DNA from: UBA2020 sp964551435
GTDB taxonomy: Bacteria > Pseudomonadota > Alphaproteobacteria > Micavibrionales > UBA2020
Length of the DNA stretch: 18,991 nucleotides
Assembly (NCBI GenBank): GCA_964551435.1
Contig: CAZKBS010000029.1
Location: 1 to 18,991 of the forward strand
Direction: 5' to 3'
Position 1 is the stretch's first letter. Every line of letters begins with the position of its first letter. A program made the translations under genes and the position numbers. The notes below the pieces were generated by a model that was not told where the DNA came from, did not search any database, and was given only the letters and a program-made list of their open reading frames with translations. Below are positions 7,403 to 14,730 of the stretch, in pieces.

Positions 7403-9364
7403 ATGGGTAAAATTATCGGTATCGACCTTGGCACGACGAACTCTGCCGTCGCCATCTACGAAAACGATCAGGCGAAAATTTACGAGAACCAGCTCGGCAA
7501 GCGCACGACCCCCTCGGTCATCGCCCTCAAGAAAACCCGCGACAAGCAAAGCGGCGACGTCAGTTCCGAATGGATTGTCGGTGAAAACGCCAAGCGCGGT
7601 TCCGTCGCGAACCCGCTGAACACTATCTATGGCGTCAAACGCCTCATCGGCCGCAAATTCGCGGATCCGGAAGTCCAGAAAATGCAGGCCCTGTCGTCTT
7701 ACAAAATCGTGCCGGCACCAAACGGTGACGCATGGGTTGAAGTCGACGGTAAAGCCATGGCCCCGGCTGAAATCAGCGCGAAGGTCCTGCGCGAACTGAA
7801 AGAAGCCGTTGAAAAACAAATCGGCGAGCCTGTGACCGAAGCGGTCATTACCGTTCCCGCCTATTTCAACGACGACCAGCGCCGCGCCACGCGCGATGCA
7901 GGCACCATTGCCGGCCTTGATGTCAAACGCATCATCAACGAGCCGACGGCTGCGGCCCTTGCCTATGGTATGGACAAAAAAGAAGGCGGCAAAATTGCCG
8001 TATTCGACCTTGGCGGCGGTACGTTCGACGTTTCCATCCTCGAAGTGATGGCCGACAAAGACATGGGCACGATGGTGCAGGTGCTGTCGACCAACGGTGA
8101 CACCTTCCTCGGCGGTGAAAACTTCGACGAACGCATCACCGAATTCCTGGTCAAGGAAATCAACAAAGAACACGGTACCGACATCGACCTGAGCAGCGCG
8201 GCATCCCGCAGCCAGTTCGCCCAGCAAATCGCCCGCGTCCGCGAAGCGGCTGAAAAAGCGAAAATCGAACTGTCGCTGCAAGAAGTCACCACGGTCAGCC
8301 TGCCCTTCCTGATGCCCGATGCCGAAGGCCAGATGATCAACTTCGAGATGAACTTCACGCGCAAGCAGCTCGAAAACCTGGTGAAAGACCTCGTTGAAAA
8401 AACGCTGGAGCCTTGCAAAAAGGCGCTCGGCGATGCGGGCCTGAAAATTTCCGACCTTGACGAGGTTATCCTCGTCGGCGGCCAGACACGTATGCCCATG
8501 GTCGTCAACACCGTGAAGAACTTCTTCGGCAAAGAACCCCGCCGCGACGTCAACCCCGACGAAATCGTCGCCATGGGCGCATCCGTTCAGGGTGCGATCC
8601 TGCAGGGCAAAGTCGAAAACGTTATCCTGCTGGACGTTATCCCGCTCAGCATCGGTATCAAAACCAAAGGCGGCGTCATGACCCCGCTGATCGAGCGCAA
8701 CACGCCCATTCCGACGGAATTCAAAGACGTGTTCTCGACCGCAGAAGACGGCCAGCGTCAGGTGGACATTTTCGTTCACCAGGGCGAACGCCCGATGGCG
8801 GCAGACAACAAACTGCTCGGCCACTTCGCCCTGACCGGCATCGCCCCCGCGAAAGCAGGCGATCCGCAGATCGAAGTCTCGCTCAGCATTGATGCCGACG
8901 GCGTTCTGAAGGTTGAAGCGAAAGACCTGAAAACAGGCCGTGCGCAGAAAATCACCGTCAAAGCAAACGGCGGCCTGACCGAACAGGAAGTCGAGCGTAT
9001 GCTGAAAGACGCCGAAGCCAACGCGGAAAAAGACCGTATCCAGCGCGAAACCCTGACCGCAATGGCGAATGCCGATGCGGAGCTGAAAGAAGCGCAGCAA
9101 GATATGGAAGAGGACTACTACAAGCAGGCGCCGGACGATCTGAAAAAACAGTTCGCCGACACCATGAAAGAACTGACCGAAGCACGCGCCACCAAGGACG
9201 TCGCGAAGGTTCTGGAGAAAACCCAGGCTCTGAAAGAAGTCCGCTTCTCTTTCAACAGCGTAACGCCGGCCAACGACGATGCACAGCCCGCCGCAGAAAC
9301 GCCCGCACCGGCTGCCGCAGATGCGCCCAAGCCGCCGAAACCGCCGAAAAACAACGCGATGTAA
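7403..9364 (+). CDS. dnaK: Chaperone DnaK (Hsp70), variant C-terminus
   Basis: This is a full-length Hsp70 of 653 aa. ATPase motifs: GIDLGTTNS (residues 6-14), IINEPTAAALAYG (177-189), IAVFDLGGGTFDVSI (198-212) and VILVGGQTRMP (355-365). The interdomain linker VILLDV (407-412) leads to the substrate domain (GGVMTPLIERNTPIPT, FVHQGERPMAADN, DADGVLKV) and a helical lid to about 615. Known role: ATP-driven protein folding with DnaJ and GrpE. Two things differ from standard DnaK. About five extra residues lie after SILEV (MADKDMGTMVQVLS), and the tail is Pro/Ala-rich, ending KPPKPPKNNAM rather than in an acidic DAEFEEV-type motif. No dnaJ or grpE is adjacent and the gene is a single unit with its own promoter and terminator. 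It may be the only dnaK or a paralogue. Confidence 0.93.
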   Translation: MGKIIGIDLGTTNSAVAIYENDQAKIYENQLGKRTTPSVIALKKTRDKQSGDVSSEWIVGENAKRGSVANPLNTIYGVKRLIGRKFADPEVQKMQALSSYKIVPAPNGDAWVEVDGKAMAPAEISAKVLRELKEAVEKQIGEPVTEAVITVPAYFNDDQRRATRDAGTIAGLDVKRIINEPTAAALAYGMDKKEGGKIAVFDLGGGTFDVSILEVMADKDMGTMVQVLSTNGDTFLGGENFDERITEFLVKEINKEHGTDIDLSSAASRSQFAQQIARVREAAEKAKIELSLQEVTTVSLPFLMPDAEGQMINFEMNFTRKQLENLVKDLVEKTLEPCKKALGDAGLKISDLDEVILVGGQTRMPMVVNTVKNFFGKEPRRDVNPDEIVAMGASVQGAILQGKVENVILLDVIPLSIGIKTKGGVMTPLIERNTPIPTEFKDVFSTAEDGQRQVDIFVHQGERPMAADNKLLGHFALTGIAPAKAGDPQIEVSLSIDADGVLKVEAKDLKTGRAQKITVKANGGLTEQEVERMLKDAEANAEKDRIQRETLTAMANADAELKEAQQDMEEDYYKQAPDDLKKQFADTMKELTEARATKDVAKVLEKTQALKEVRFSFNSVTPANDDAQPAAETPAPAAADAPKPPKPPKNNAM

Positions 9365-9386
9365 GCAAGCGGCCGCGAGCCCTTAG

Positions 9387-9418
9387 AAAAAAGCCCCTCC
9401 ATCCGGAGGGGCTTTTTT
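9387..9418 (+). terminator. Rho-independent terminator of dnaK
   Basis: AAAAAAGCCCCTCC pairs perfectly with GGAGGGGCTTTTTT around ATCC, 22 bases after the dnaK stop, with a following T-run. It can also act on the minus strand. Confidence 0.92.
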
Positions 9419-9442
9419 TATGGCGCAAATAAGAGCCCAACA

Positions 9443-9476
9443 AAAAAAACCCGCAGACAGGCCGCGGGGGTTTTTG
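9443..9476 (-). terminator. Rho-independent terminator of the 161-aa membrane protein gene
   Basis: Read on the minus strand, CCCGC and GCGGG flank a nine-base loop and are followed by eight T. It lies just past the stop codon at 9491. On the plus strand the 3' arm has two extra G, so it is less regular in that direction. Confidence 0.75.
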
Positions 9477-9490
9477 TTTAAGCATTTGCT

Positions 9491-9976
9491 TTATTTATCG
9501 CGGCGGAAACCCTTGAAGAGTTTTTTGGGTTTGTCGAGCGGCGCGGTGTTGCCCTCGACCTGCTGGCGCAGCTCCTCGACGGTTTCGGCCAGCTCGTCCA
9601 CGCGGTCAGGGCCGCTGTTGGTGTTTGCTGTCTGAAAACCGGCTTTGAGCCCCGCCTCGGGGGACATGCCGGCGGCAGGTTCGTTGCCTTTACGGGCGGC
9701 CTCCTGCGCAATCATCAGGGTCGCCTGCGTCTGGTATTTGCTGTCGAGACGGTCTTCGCATTTGCTGCGCATCCAGCTGGTCACGGCATAGCCCGTACCC
9801 GCAGCCGCGGCGCCCAAAAGGAAAATCGGCGCCTTCACCAGCACAACACCCGCAACACAAATGCCGCCGATGATGGCGAAGGTTTTGGCCACTTTGCCGA
9901 GTTCCTGCTTTTTCTGCAGGTCTTCGCGAATGGACCGCTCGATTTGCTCCAGCTTGCTTTCGATCGAAGAAGACAT
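9491..9976 (-). CDS. Hypothetical coiled-coil membrane protein, 161 aa
   Basis: I do not recognise the family. Residues 5-28 form a charged, probably coiled-coil helix (KLEQIERSIREDLQKKQEL). Two adjacent hydrophobic segments (about 31-48 and 49-68) form a likely membrane hairpin. A linker rich in Ala, Gly and Asn follows, then a second short coiled coil (DELAETVEELRQQV, about 127-140) and a very basic end (KPKKLFKGFRRDK). Both ends probably face the cytoplasm. AAAGGA about eight bases before the ATG supports the start. The gene is convergent with dnaK and each has its own terminator. The architecture suggests a membrane scaffold or organiser, but this is only inference. Confidence 0.75.
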   Translation of the reverse strand: MSSSIESKLEQIERSIREDLQKKQELGKVAKTFAIIGGICVAGVVLVKAPIFLLGAAAAGTGYAVTSWMRSKCEDRLDSKYQTQATLMIAQEAARKGNEPAAGMSPEAGLKAGFQTANTNSGPDRVDELAETVEELRQQVEGNTAPLDKPKKLFKGFRRDK

Positions 9977-10242
9977 ATCGCTATCCTTTGTCTGAAAAGG
10001 AAATCAGGGATTTCAATCATTAAACTTATGGGAATGGGTATACGCCGGTTTTTCCGCAAAATCAATGAAAACCGTGCATTTTTCCGGCCCGTGCCGCCGC
10101 CGCAGGCACGGCGCAAAAGGTTAAAATGGTTGCGATTGTATGTTTTTTATGGCAATCATGACTCTCTTTTTAAGAATCTATCCCTTTTCACTCGGTACTG
10201 GTCATTTTCGCAAAAATCGTAAGCCCGCAGGAATTTTCACCC
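9977..10242. other. Divergent intergenic region, 266 bp
   Basis: This region separates the divergent 161-aa membrane protein gene and the TPS-type exoprotein gene and must carry both promoters. It has an AT-rich half (10120-10180) and a GC-rich inverted repeat CCGTGCC (10089-10095) / GGCACGG (10105-10111). The repeat has no U-tract on either strand. I found no convincing sigma-70 or EcfG boxes. Confidence 0.4.
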
Positions 10243-11841
10243 ATGCGTTTAAAATCGCGTTTTTTTAAATCCCGCGCCCTGCTTCTGGGCACCCTTTCCC
10301 CCCTGATCGCCGCACGAATCGCCTGCGCGGAGCCCGCAGCAAATGCCCTGCCGACAGGATTTTCGACAACCGGCGCCGCCGCCATGACGACCAGTGGCAA
10401 CACCATGACCGTCACCCAGACGGACAGCCGCGTCATCATTGACTGGCAGCGTTTTGATATCGGCCGCGACGCCCATGTTGACTTCGCGCAGCCCGACAGC
10501 CGCAGCATCGCCATAAACCGCGTAACCAACAGCAGCGGCGACCCCAGCCAGATTTACGGCCAGCTGAACGCCCCTGGCACGGTTGTCATTCTTGATCGCA
10601 ACGGTATTGTTTTCGGCACGGGTGCGAAGATCGATACCAGCGGCATTATCGCGTCCACAGGCACCCTCGCCAATCCGGCGGATTTTTTATCCGGCAGCTC
10701 TGCGGTCTTCAGCGATGTCGCCGCGCAAAGCGGCGCACGGATTGATAACCACGGCGAAATTACCGTGCGCGGCGCGGGCCTTGCCGCGTTTGTCGCGCCA
10801 GCGGTACATAACAGCGGCATCATCCGCGCACGGCTTGGGAGCGTGACCCTCGCCAGCGGTGATGCCGCGACGCTTGATATGTATGGCGATGGCCTGTGGT
10901 CGATAGAAGTCACGGGCGCGCTGGCCGGTAATATCGAGCGGCTGCGTAACAGCGGCATCATCGAAGCCGATGGCGGCAGCGTTTTTCTTAGTGTGCGCAC
11001 CGCACAGACCGCTGCCAATAATGTCATCAACAACACAGGTGTAATCTCCGCACAGCGCTTTGCGCAAAAAGACGGAAAAATCATCCTCAGCCCTGCCGCG
11101 GGTGCAGCCGACCGCAAAAACAATGCTGTACTGGTCGGCGCAAGCGCGGATTTGCAGAGTGTTTTTGATACAGCCGCGCAAGACGGGTCAACAGAAGTTC
11201 ATCTGGCGAGTAGCAACTATCACGGAAATTTTGTCCTGCACCGCACCGTAGCACTGGTCGGCGAGGACAACAACGACCAGCCTCATCTGATTGCAGATAC
11301 AGACCTCCCCGCGCTGCGCATTGCAGCAAATAGCGTATCTATCCGGAACATCAGAATCACAGGCGGTCTGCTGGCCGACAGTGTGGCGGGACTACGCGTC
11401 GCCAACAGTGCGCTGGTGCAGGCCGCGGGTAGCACGGGACAGGCGCTGACGCTGGTTCATACGACCGGCGCGGTTTTCGATCAAAACTATTTCAGCCATT
11501 ACGGCAGCGGTGGCCCCGTTACCCTGACATCAGCAACCGGCAACGTGTTCACAGGGAATTATTTTATCGGGATGGGGGATTTTGCCGTGTCCGCCACGGG
11601 CAGCCGCAAACCGCAGATAGACGAGAGCAACATGTTTATCGGCAGCTTCACCACGCCGTTTTTATGGACGCCGGTAGCGCAGATTAACGACAACCGCACC
11701 AGCACGCGCCCTCCCGCGGTCGAACTGCCCAAAGCAGAGGCGGAAATTATCATACTTGATGCGGCGTCTCTGGCCAGTATCGCCCCCGCTGCAGGCGATG
11801 AGACGGCGCAGGATTGTGAAACGCCCCAAAGCTGCCACTGA
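10243..11841 (+). CDS. Secreted TPS-type (filamentous-haemagglutinin N-terminal) beta-helix protein
   Basis: This 532-aa exported protein has a signal peptide (RLKSRFFKSR, hydrophobic core, ACA before E30). It then has a two-partner-secretion domain: RVIIDWQRFDIG (63-74), SIAINRVTNSSGDPSQIYGQL (88-108) and VVILDRNGIVFGTGAKIDTSGIIAST (114-139). The usual NPNGI is here DRNGI. Repeated HNSGIIRA, RNSGIIEADGGSV and NNTGVISAQ turns continue the helix to about 285. Residues 300-470 look like a pectate-lyase-type right-handed helix (SIRNIRITGG, NVFTGNYFIGMGD). Such proteins are normally exported by an Omp85-type TpsB partner; none is present nearby. At 532 aa it is very short for a TpsA. The last residues contain a C-x5-C pair. 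AGGA lies ten bases before the ATG. It may be an adhesin or surface protein. Confidence 0.85.
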   Translation: MRLKSRFFKSRALLLGTLSPLIAARIACAEPAANALPTGFSTTGAAAMTTSGNTMTVTQTDSRVIIDWQRFDIGRDAHVDFAQPDSRSIAINRVTNSSGDPSQIYGQLNAPGTVVILDRNGIVFGTGAKIDTSGIIASTGTLANPADFLSGSSAVFSDVAAQSGARIDNHGEITVRGAGLAAFVAPAVHNSGIIRARLGSVTLASGDAATLDMYGDGLWSIEVTGALAGNIERLRNSGIIEADGGSVFLSVRTAQTAANNVINNTGVISAQRFAQKDGKIILSPAAGAADRKNNAVLVGASADLQSVFDTAAQDGSTEVHLASSNYHGNFVLHRTVALVGEDNNDQPHLIADTDLPALRIAANSVSIRNIRITGGLLADSVAGLRVANSALVQAAGSTGQALTLVHTTGAVFDQNYFSHYGSGGPVTLTSATGNVFTGNYFIGMGDFAVSATGSRKPQIDESNMFIGSFTTPFLWTPVAQINDNRTSTRPPAVELPKAEAEIIILDAASLASIAPAAGDETAQDCETPQSCH

Positions 11842-11844
11842 TTT

Positions 11845-12555
11845 TTACGGTGTGGCGGCAGCCGGCGACGTGGCGAGGGATTTCTTTTTGCCAAACATCC
11901 AGCGCCAGACGGAGGGGCTGTAAAGCTCCGGCGCGGGGCAGTTGTGCGACATCTGCGGAAATTCCACATATTCCAGCGGCGCCCCCATTTTACGCGCCAG
12001 CACGGAAACGTCACGGCTGCGCTCCGGAGGGATCACTGTATCCTGCGCGCCGTGCATGACAAGCATGGGGGCTTTTTTCAAAAACCCCGCCTGCTGCGGT
12101 GGCCAGCCGCCGCTGATAGCCACAGCGGCGGCAAAAAGCTCGCCGTATTCCTTGATTGCGCCAAAAGCCCCAACGCCGCCTTCGGAACAGCCTATGATGT
12201 AAATACGGCTGATATCGACGGGATAGTCGCGCACAATCTGCGCCAGCGCCTGCATCGCACCCGGCAGTCCTTTGGGCCGTTCTTTGTCATGCGCACTGCC
12301 CTGCGGCGTGGAGGCGGGTTCATACCACGTCATCCCGTTCGGCAATACCGGTACAAAAATAAACGCGGGATAATGGATTTGCATGTCGCGCTGTATCAGG
12401 TATTGCGCCGCATAGGCATTGCCGGGCGCGCCATGGAGGACCATCACCAGCGGAAAGCGCAGGCCCTGCGGCCATGGCTTTGACGGCGCGAACCAGTAAT
12501 AAGGCAGATGAAGATCAACAAGTCCGGAATTCACACGCAGCGATTTTTTTTTCAA
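11845..12555 (-). CDS. Alpha/beta hydrolase (esterase-like), catalytic part of a split gene
   Basis: This frame encodes the complete hydrolase core: oxyanion region VMVLHGAPGN (37-46), nucleophile elbow G-C-S-E-G with Ser124, acid Asp172 in HGAQDTVIPP and His204 in MSHNCP. The lid-less, short form resembles phospholipase/carboxylesterase or PHB-depolymerase-like (prolyl-oligopeptidase-type) esterases. The substrate is unknown. The only start in this frame is a TTG at 12555 with no ribosome site, inside the coding region of the upstream membrane-anchor frame. Removing one A from the A9 run (12544-12552) joins the two frames into a 305-residue protein with an N-terminal membrane anchor. So this is probably the 3' part of one gene (11845-12763). 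It is convergent with the TPS-type gene, with a 3-bp gap and no terminator between. Confidence 0.8.
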   Translation of the reverse strand: MKKKSLRVNSGLVDLHLPYYWFAPSKPWPQGLRFPLVMVLHGAPGNAYAAQYLIQRDMQIHYPAFIFVPVLPNGMTWYEPASTPQGSAHDKERPKGLPGAMQALAQIVRDYPVDISRIYIIGCSEGGVGAFGAIKEYGELFAAAVAISGGWPPQQAGFLKKAPMLVMHGAQDTVIPPERSRDVSVLARKMGAPLEYVEFPQMSHNCPAPELYSPSVWRWMFGKKKSLATSPAAATP

Positions 12556-12763
12556 AAAAGCGTGTGTATTCCCCCGCAGGCTCCAGCGTGCGCGGTGGCG
12601 CGTTCACCAGTGGACGCCCTGTCACCACAGCGCGCAGGGTCTTGGTGCCGCTTCCGCCCGCAAGGCCACGGTCCATGCCCATATATAAAACACCGCCGAC
12701 AGCCCCCACAATCACAATAACCATCAACCAGAAAAAAACCTGCGATTTGGCGTTGGCGGGCAT
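12515..12763 (-). CDS. Membrane-anchor N-terminal part of the split hydrolase gene
   Basis: The 82-residue frame starts at an ATG with a good ribosome site (AAAGGA, six bases away). It has one membrane helix (about residues 8-28, VFFWLMVIVIVGAVGGVLYM) and an exported linker with Gly/Ser and Pro (GGSGTKTLRAVV ... APPRTLEPAGEYTRFFEKK). After the A9 run the frame gives only ACEFRTC-like residues and stops at 12515, while the other frame continues SLRVNSGLVDLHLPYYW, which fits a hydrolase N-terminus. This half has the start signals and the other has the catalytic domain, so together they form one gene that in the given sequence is interrupted by a +1 base. An in-frame ATG at 12835 is possible but has no ribosome site and a poor start. 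Confidence 0.6.
   Translation of the reverse strand: MPANAKSQVFFWLMVIVIVGAVGGVLYMGMDRGLAGGSGTKTLRAVVTGRPLVNAPPRTLEPAGEYTRFFEKKIAACEFRTC
12544..12552 (-). other. A9 run at the frame break (slippage site or homopolymer error)
   Basis: Nine T on the plus strand make nine A in the sense strand of the hydrolase gene. With eight A the anchor frame reads straight into the hydrolase frame (GAA AAA AAA TCG). Runs of nine A are known sites of RNA-polymerase slippage and also of base-count error. Confidence 0.75.
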
Positions 12764-12849
12764 CGTGCGTCCTTTGCGTTTGCTGGAAATTCTAAGCATG
12801 CCGCGCACGCTGTAAAGAGAAAGACACGCAGGCACTGTGATTATGTTAT

Positions 12850-12878
12850 TTGATACTCAGGCTTTTTAAACCTTTGAT
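12850..12878 (+). promoter_or_regulatory. Possible promoter of the 264-aa membrane protein gene
   Basis: TTGATA (12850-12855), then 17 bases, then TTTGAT (12873-12878, four of six matches to TATAAT). It lies 55 bases before the ATG at 12933, in an AT-rich gap. The match is modest. Confidence 0.3.
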
Positions 12879-12932
12879 TGCTAGGGTATGAGGGGGACAT
12901 TTTATAGGCTTTTATAAACAGAAAGGCAGCAT

Positions 12933-13727
12933 ATGGCGAGCGAACAGCCCAAACCGCGCCAGGAGTCCATCGTCTACCGCGTGATGCACAGCCCGGTTTT
13001 CGTGGCCGCCAGCGGTATCGGCGTTATCATGATGGCCTTTACCTTCGATGTGCTGCGCGCGTATCTGAGCCTTGAAGGCGTCATCATCGGCACCGCCGTG
13101 TTCCTGTTCATCGTGCTGATGAACCTTGTGGTCGGCAATTTGCTGGCGAAGTTGCAGAACCAGGATTTTTTTGACAGTCGCCTCGAAGTTCTCAACAACA
13201 TTATTCTCAGCAACAACCTCAACTGGCTTGTGAACCAGAAATACGTGCAGATGATTGAAATGCAGGCGGACGAGGTCTGGGCCTTCGCGCCGGAGCTGAC
13301 CTACGCCATCCAGCCCGACAGCGATATTTTCAAAGCCATTCAAGTCAACCTTGCGCGCGGCAGCCGTTATAAAATCTTCATGCCCAACACACCGGAAACC
13401 CACCGCATCATTGCAGATTACCGCCGGTTGCATACCTTCCAGCCCGGGCAGGTGCAGTTCGTGCTGGTGCCGCACGAAGAGTATGTGTTCCATACCATCA
13501 TCGTGATTTACGACCCGCTGTCGAACAACCCGCACGCCATTGAATGGCTACCCATCGACAATCTGGTTGCGTGGCTGGAGATGGATAAAAAACATACCGG
13601 CAGCATGGTCGGCATCGGCGAGGTTCTGATCAAACGCTATCTGGGCGACCGCGCCGAAGATACCGCCTTTGTGCGCGAAATTCCGCGCGGCACAGGCAAA
13701 GCCGTCGTCATCCAGCAAGACGAATAA
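12933..13727 (+). CDS. Hypothetical membrane protein with a conserved-looking cytoplasmic domain, 264 aa
   Basis: I do not recognise the family. Two membrane helices (about 21-43 and 48-69) are followed by a helical segment rich in Asn and Leu (DSRLEVLNNIILSNNLNWLVNQKY). A soluble alpha/beta domain covers about 112-215: DEVWAFAPELTYAI, then DIFKAIQVNLARGSRYKIFMP, then VQFVLVPHEEYVFHTIIVIYDP. The alternating strand pattern and the NLARGSRYKIFMP stretch look like a nucleotide- or ligand-handling fold, but I cannot name it. The tail (GDRAEDTAFVREIPRG...) is probably flexible. AAAGG five bases before the ATG supports the start. The gene is a single unit closed by the terminator at 13745-13778. 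Confidence 0.78.
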   Translation: MASEQPKPRQESIVYRVMHSPVFVAASGIGVIMMAFTFDVLRAYLSLEGVIIGTAVFLFIVLMNLVVGNLLAKLQNQDFFDSRLEVLNNIILSNNLNWLVNQKYVQMIEMQADEVWAFAPELTYAIQPDSDIFKAIQVNLARGSRYKIFMPNTPETHRIIADYRRLHTFQPGQVQFVLVPHEEYVFHTIIVIYDPLSNNPHAIEWLPIDNLVAWLEMDKKHTGSMVGIGEVLIKRYLGDRAEDTAFVREIPRGTGKAVVIQQDE

Positions 13728-13744
13728 CCCCCTCACGGCACAAA

Positions 13745-13778
13745 CAAAACCCCGGCGAGGGTGCCCGCCGGGGTTTTG
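13745..13778. terminator. Bidirectional rho-independent terminator
   Basis: CAAAACCCCGGC pairs perfectly with GCCGGGGTTTTG around a ten-base loop. It sits between the convergent genes ending at 13727 (+) and 13807 (-). Confidence 0.88.
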
Positions 13779-13806
13779 TGTGTGTGTAAGTATAGGGAAG
13801 TAAGGT

Positions 13807-14478
13807 TTAGTCCGCGTATTTCACGCCGCAGCCATAGGGCTTGGTGGAAGCGGTTTCAACCGGCTTGCCCTCCAGCACGGCATTGACGGCTTCGCGCACA
13901 TAGTTCTTGGCGCCCGGAATGTCTTCCTGTTTGAAAGACGCGCGGTCATCGATGGCACCGGCGTAGACCAGCGTGCCTTCTTTGTTCACCACAAACATAT
14001 GCGGGGTGGTTTTCGCTTCGTAGGCTTTGGAAATGGCGTTGTTGGAATCAATCAGAATATGCGTCGGGGCCGCGCCGCCATCGGCAGCGGTTTTCAGCGC
14101 CTGTTCGCCGGTTTCATAGCCCTGCTTGCCTTCGGCAGAACCGTTGACCGTCAGCCAGACAACGTCTTTCGCCGTCAGTTCTTTTTGCAGGGCCTGCATA
14201 TTGCCGCTTTCGTAATGCTTCACAACGAAGGGGCATTCTTTGTTATGCCACTCCAGCACCACTACCTTGCCCGCGAAATCGGACAGGGACACCGTTTTGC
14301 CGTCAGCCGTGGTCGCGGTGAAGGCAGGCGCCTTCTCGCCGACGGTCGCAGACAGGGCATCCGACGCGCTAAACGCCAGCCAGCCGGCGACAGCCGCCGC
14401 CGTCAAAGCCATGAAAGCGATTCCTTTGCGCATCATGCATGCGGGATTATTTTGCGCTGCACAAATTTCTTTTGCCAT
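13807..14478 (-). CDS. Exported thioredoxin-fold (redoxin/AhpC-TSA-like) protein
   Basis: The N-terminus has a basic MMRKG and a hydrophobic core (about 19-38), ending in SASDALSA, so export to the periplasm is likely. The mature part is a peroxiredoxin-like thioredoxin fold: VGEKAPAFTATTADGKTVSLSDFAGKVVVLEW (46-77), active-site HNKECPFVVKHYESGNMQ with Cys82, the cis-Pro TTPHMFVVN (P159) and a second Cys in the C-terminal PYGCGVKY (Cys217). The C-P-F-V-x-K-H-Y form has no second Cys of a CxxC pair, so the chemistry is probably thiol-based with a possible resolving Cys217. AAGGAG about ten bases before the ATG at 14478 supports that start. It gives 15 residues before the M-M-R-K start, and an ATG at 14436 would give a cleaner signal peptide. 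Confidence 0.85.
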   Translation of the reverse strand: MAKEICAAQNNPACMMRKGIAFMALTAAAVAGWLAFSASDALSATVGEKAPAFTATTADGKTVSLSDFAGKVVVLEWHNKECPFVVKHYESGNMQALQKELTAKDVVWLTVNGSAEGKQGYETGEQALKTAADGGAAPTHILIDSNNAISKAYEAKTTPHMFVVNKEGTLVYAGAIDDRASFKQEDIPGAKNYVREAVNAVLEGKPVETASTKPYGCGVKYAD

Positions 14479-14587
14479 ATCCGAAACTCTCCTTGAGTAG
14501 GTTGGTTATATGTCTGTTCAAACGGCACAAAAAAGCTCCGCGACTGCGGAACGCTGTATTTGATGTAGTGCGCCGCACAAAGTTGAC

Positions 14588-14612
14588 AACCTTTTTCAAG
14601 TAACAAAGTTCC
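14588..14612 (-). promoter_or_regulatory. Possible EcfG-type promoter of the thioredoxin-fold gene
   Basis: On the minus strand GGAAC (14612-14608), 16 bases, then GGTT (14591-14588). The EcfG consensus of alphaproteobacteria is GGAAC-N16/17-CGTT, so there is one mismatch in the -10 element. The start would be about 100 nt upstream of the ATG. Confidence 0.35.
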
Positions 14613-14730
14613 AAATATCGCCGCTTTTTTACGGAAGAATCCGGCGTGTGTTTACGCCCGCCCCGCCGCATGGCATAACAGGCACAGCAAACAATATTAA
14701 AGACTCAACCAAAAAATACAGAGGTGCGCC

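Noticed and set aside
7349..9100. 583-residue minus-strand frame opposite dnaK
   Set aside because: It mirrors the dnaK codons and has a composition (many His, Phe, Asp, Val) typical of antisense shadows.
10089..10111. GC-rich inverted repeat as a terminator
   Set aside because: It lies between two divergent genes and has no U-tract on either strand.
14583..14588. TTGACA upstream of mmsA as a -35 box
   Set aside because: No acceptable -10 box lies 16-19 bases downstream; the nearest AT-rich hexamers are at wrong spacing.
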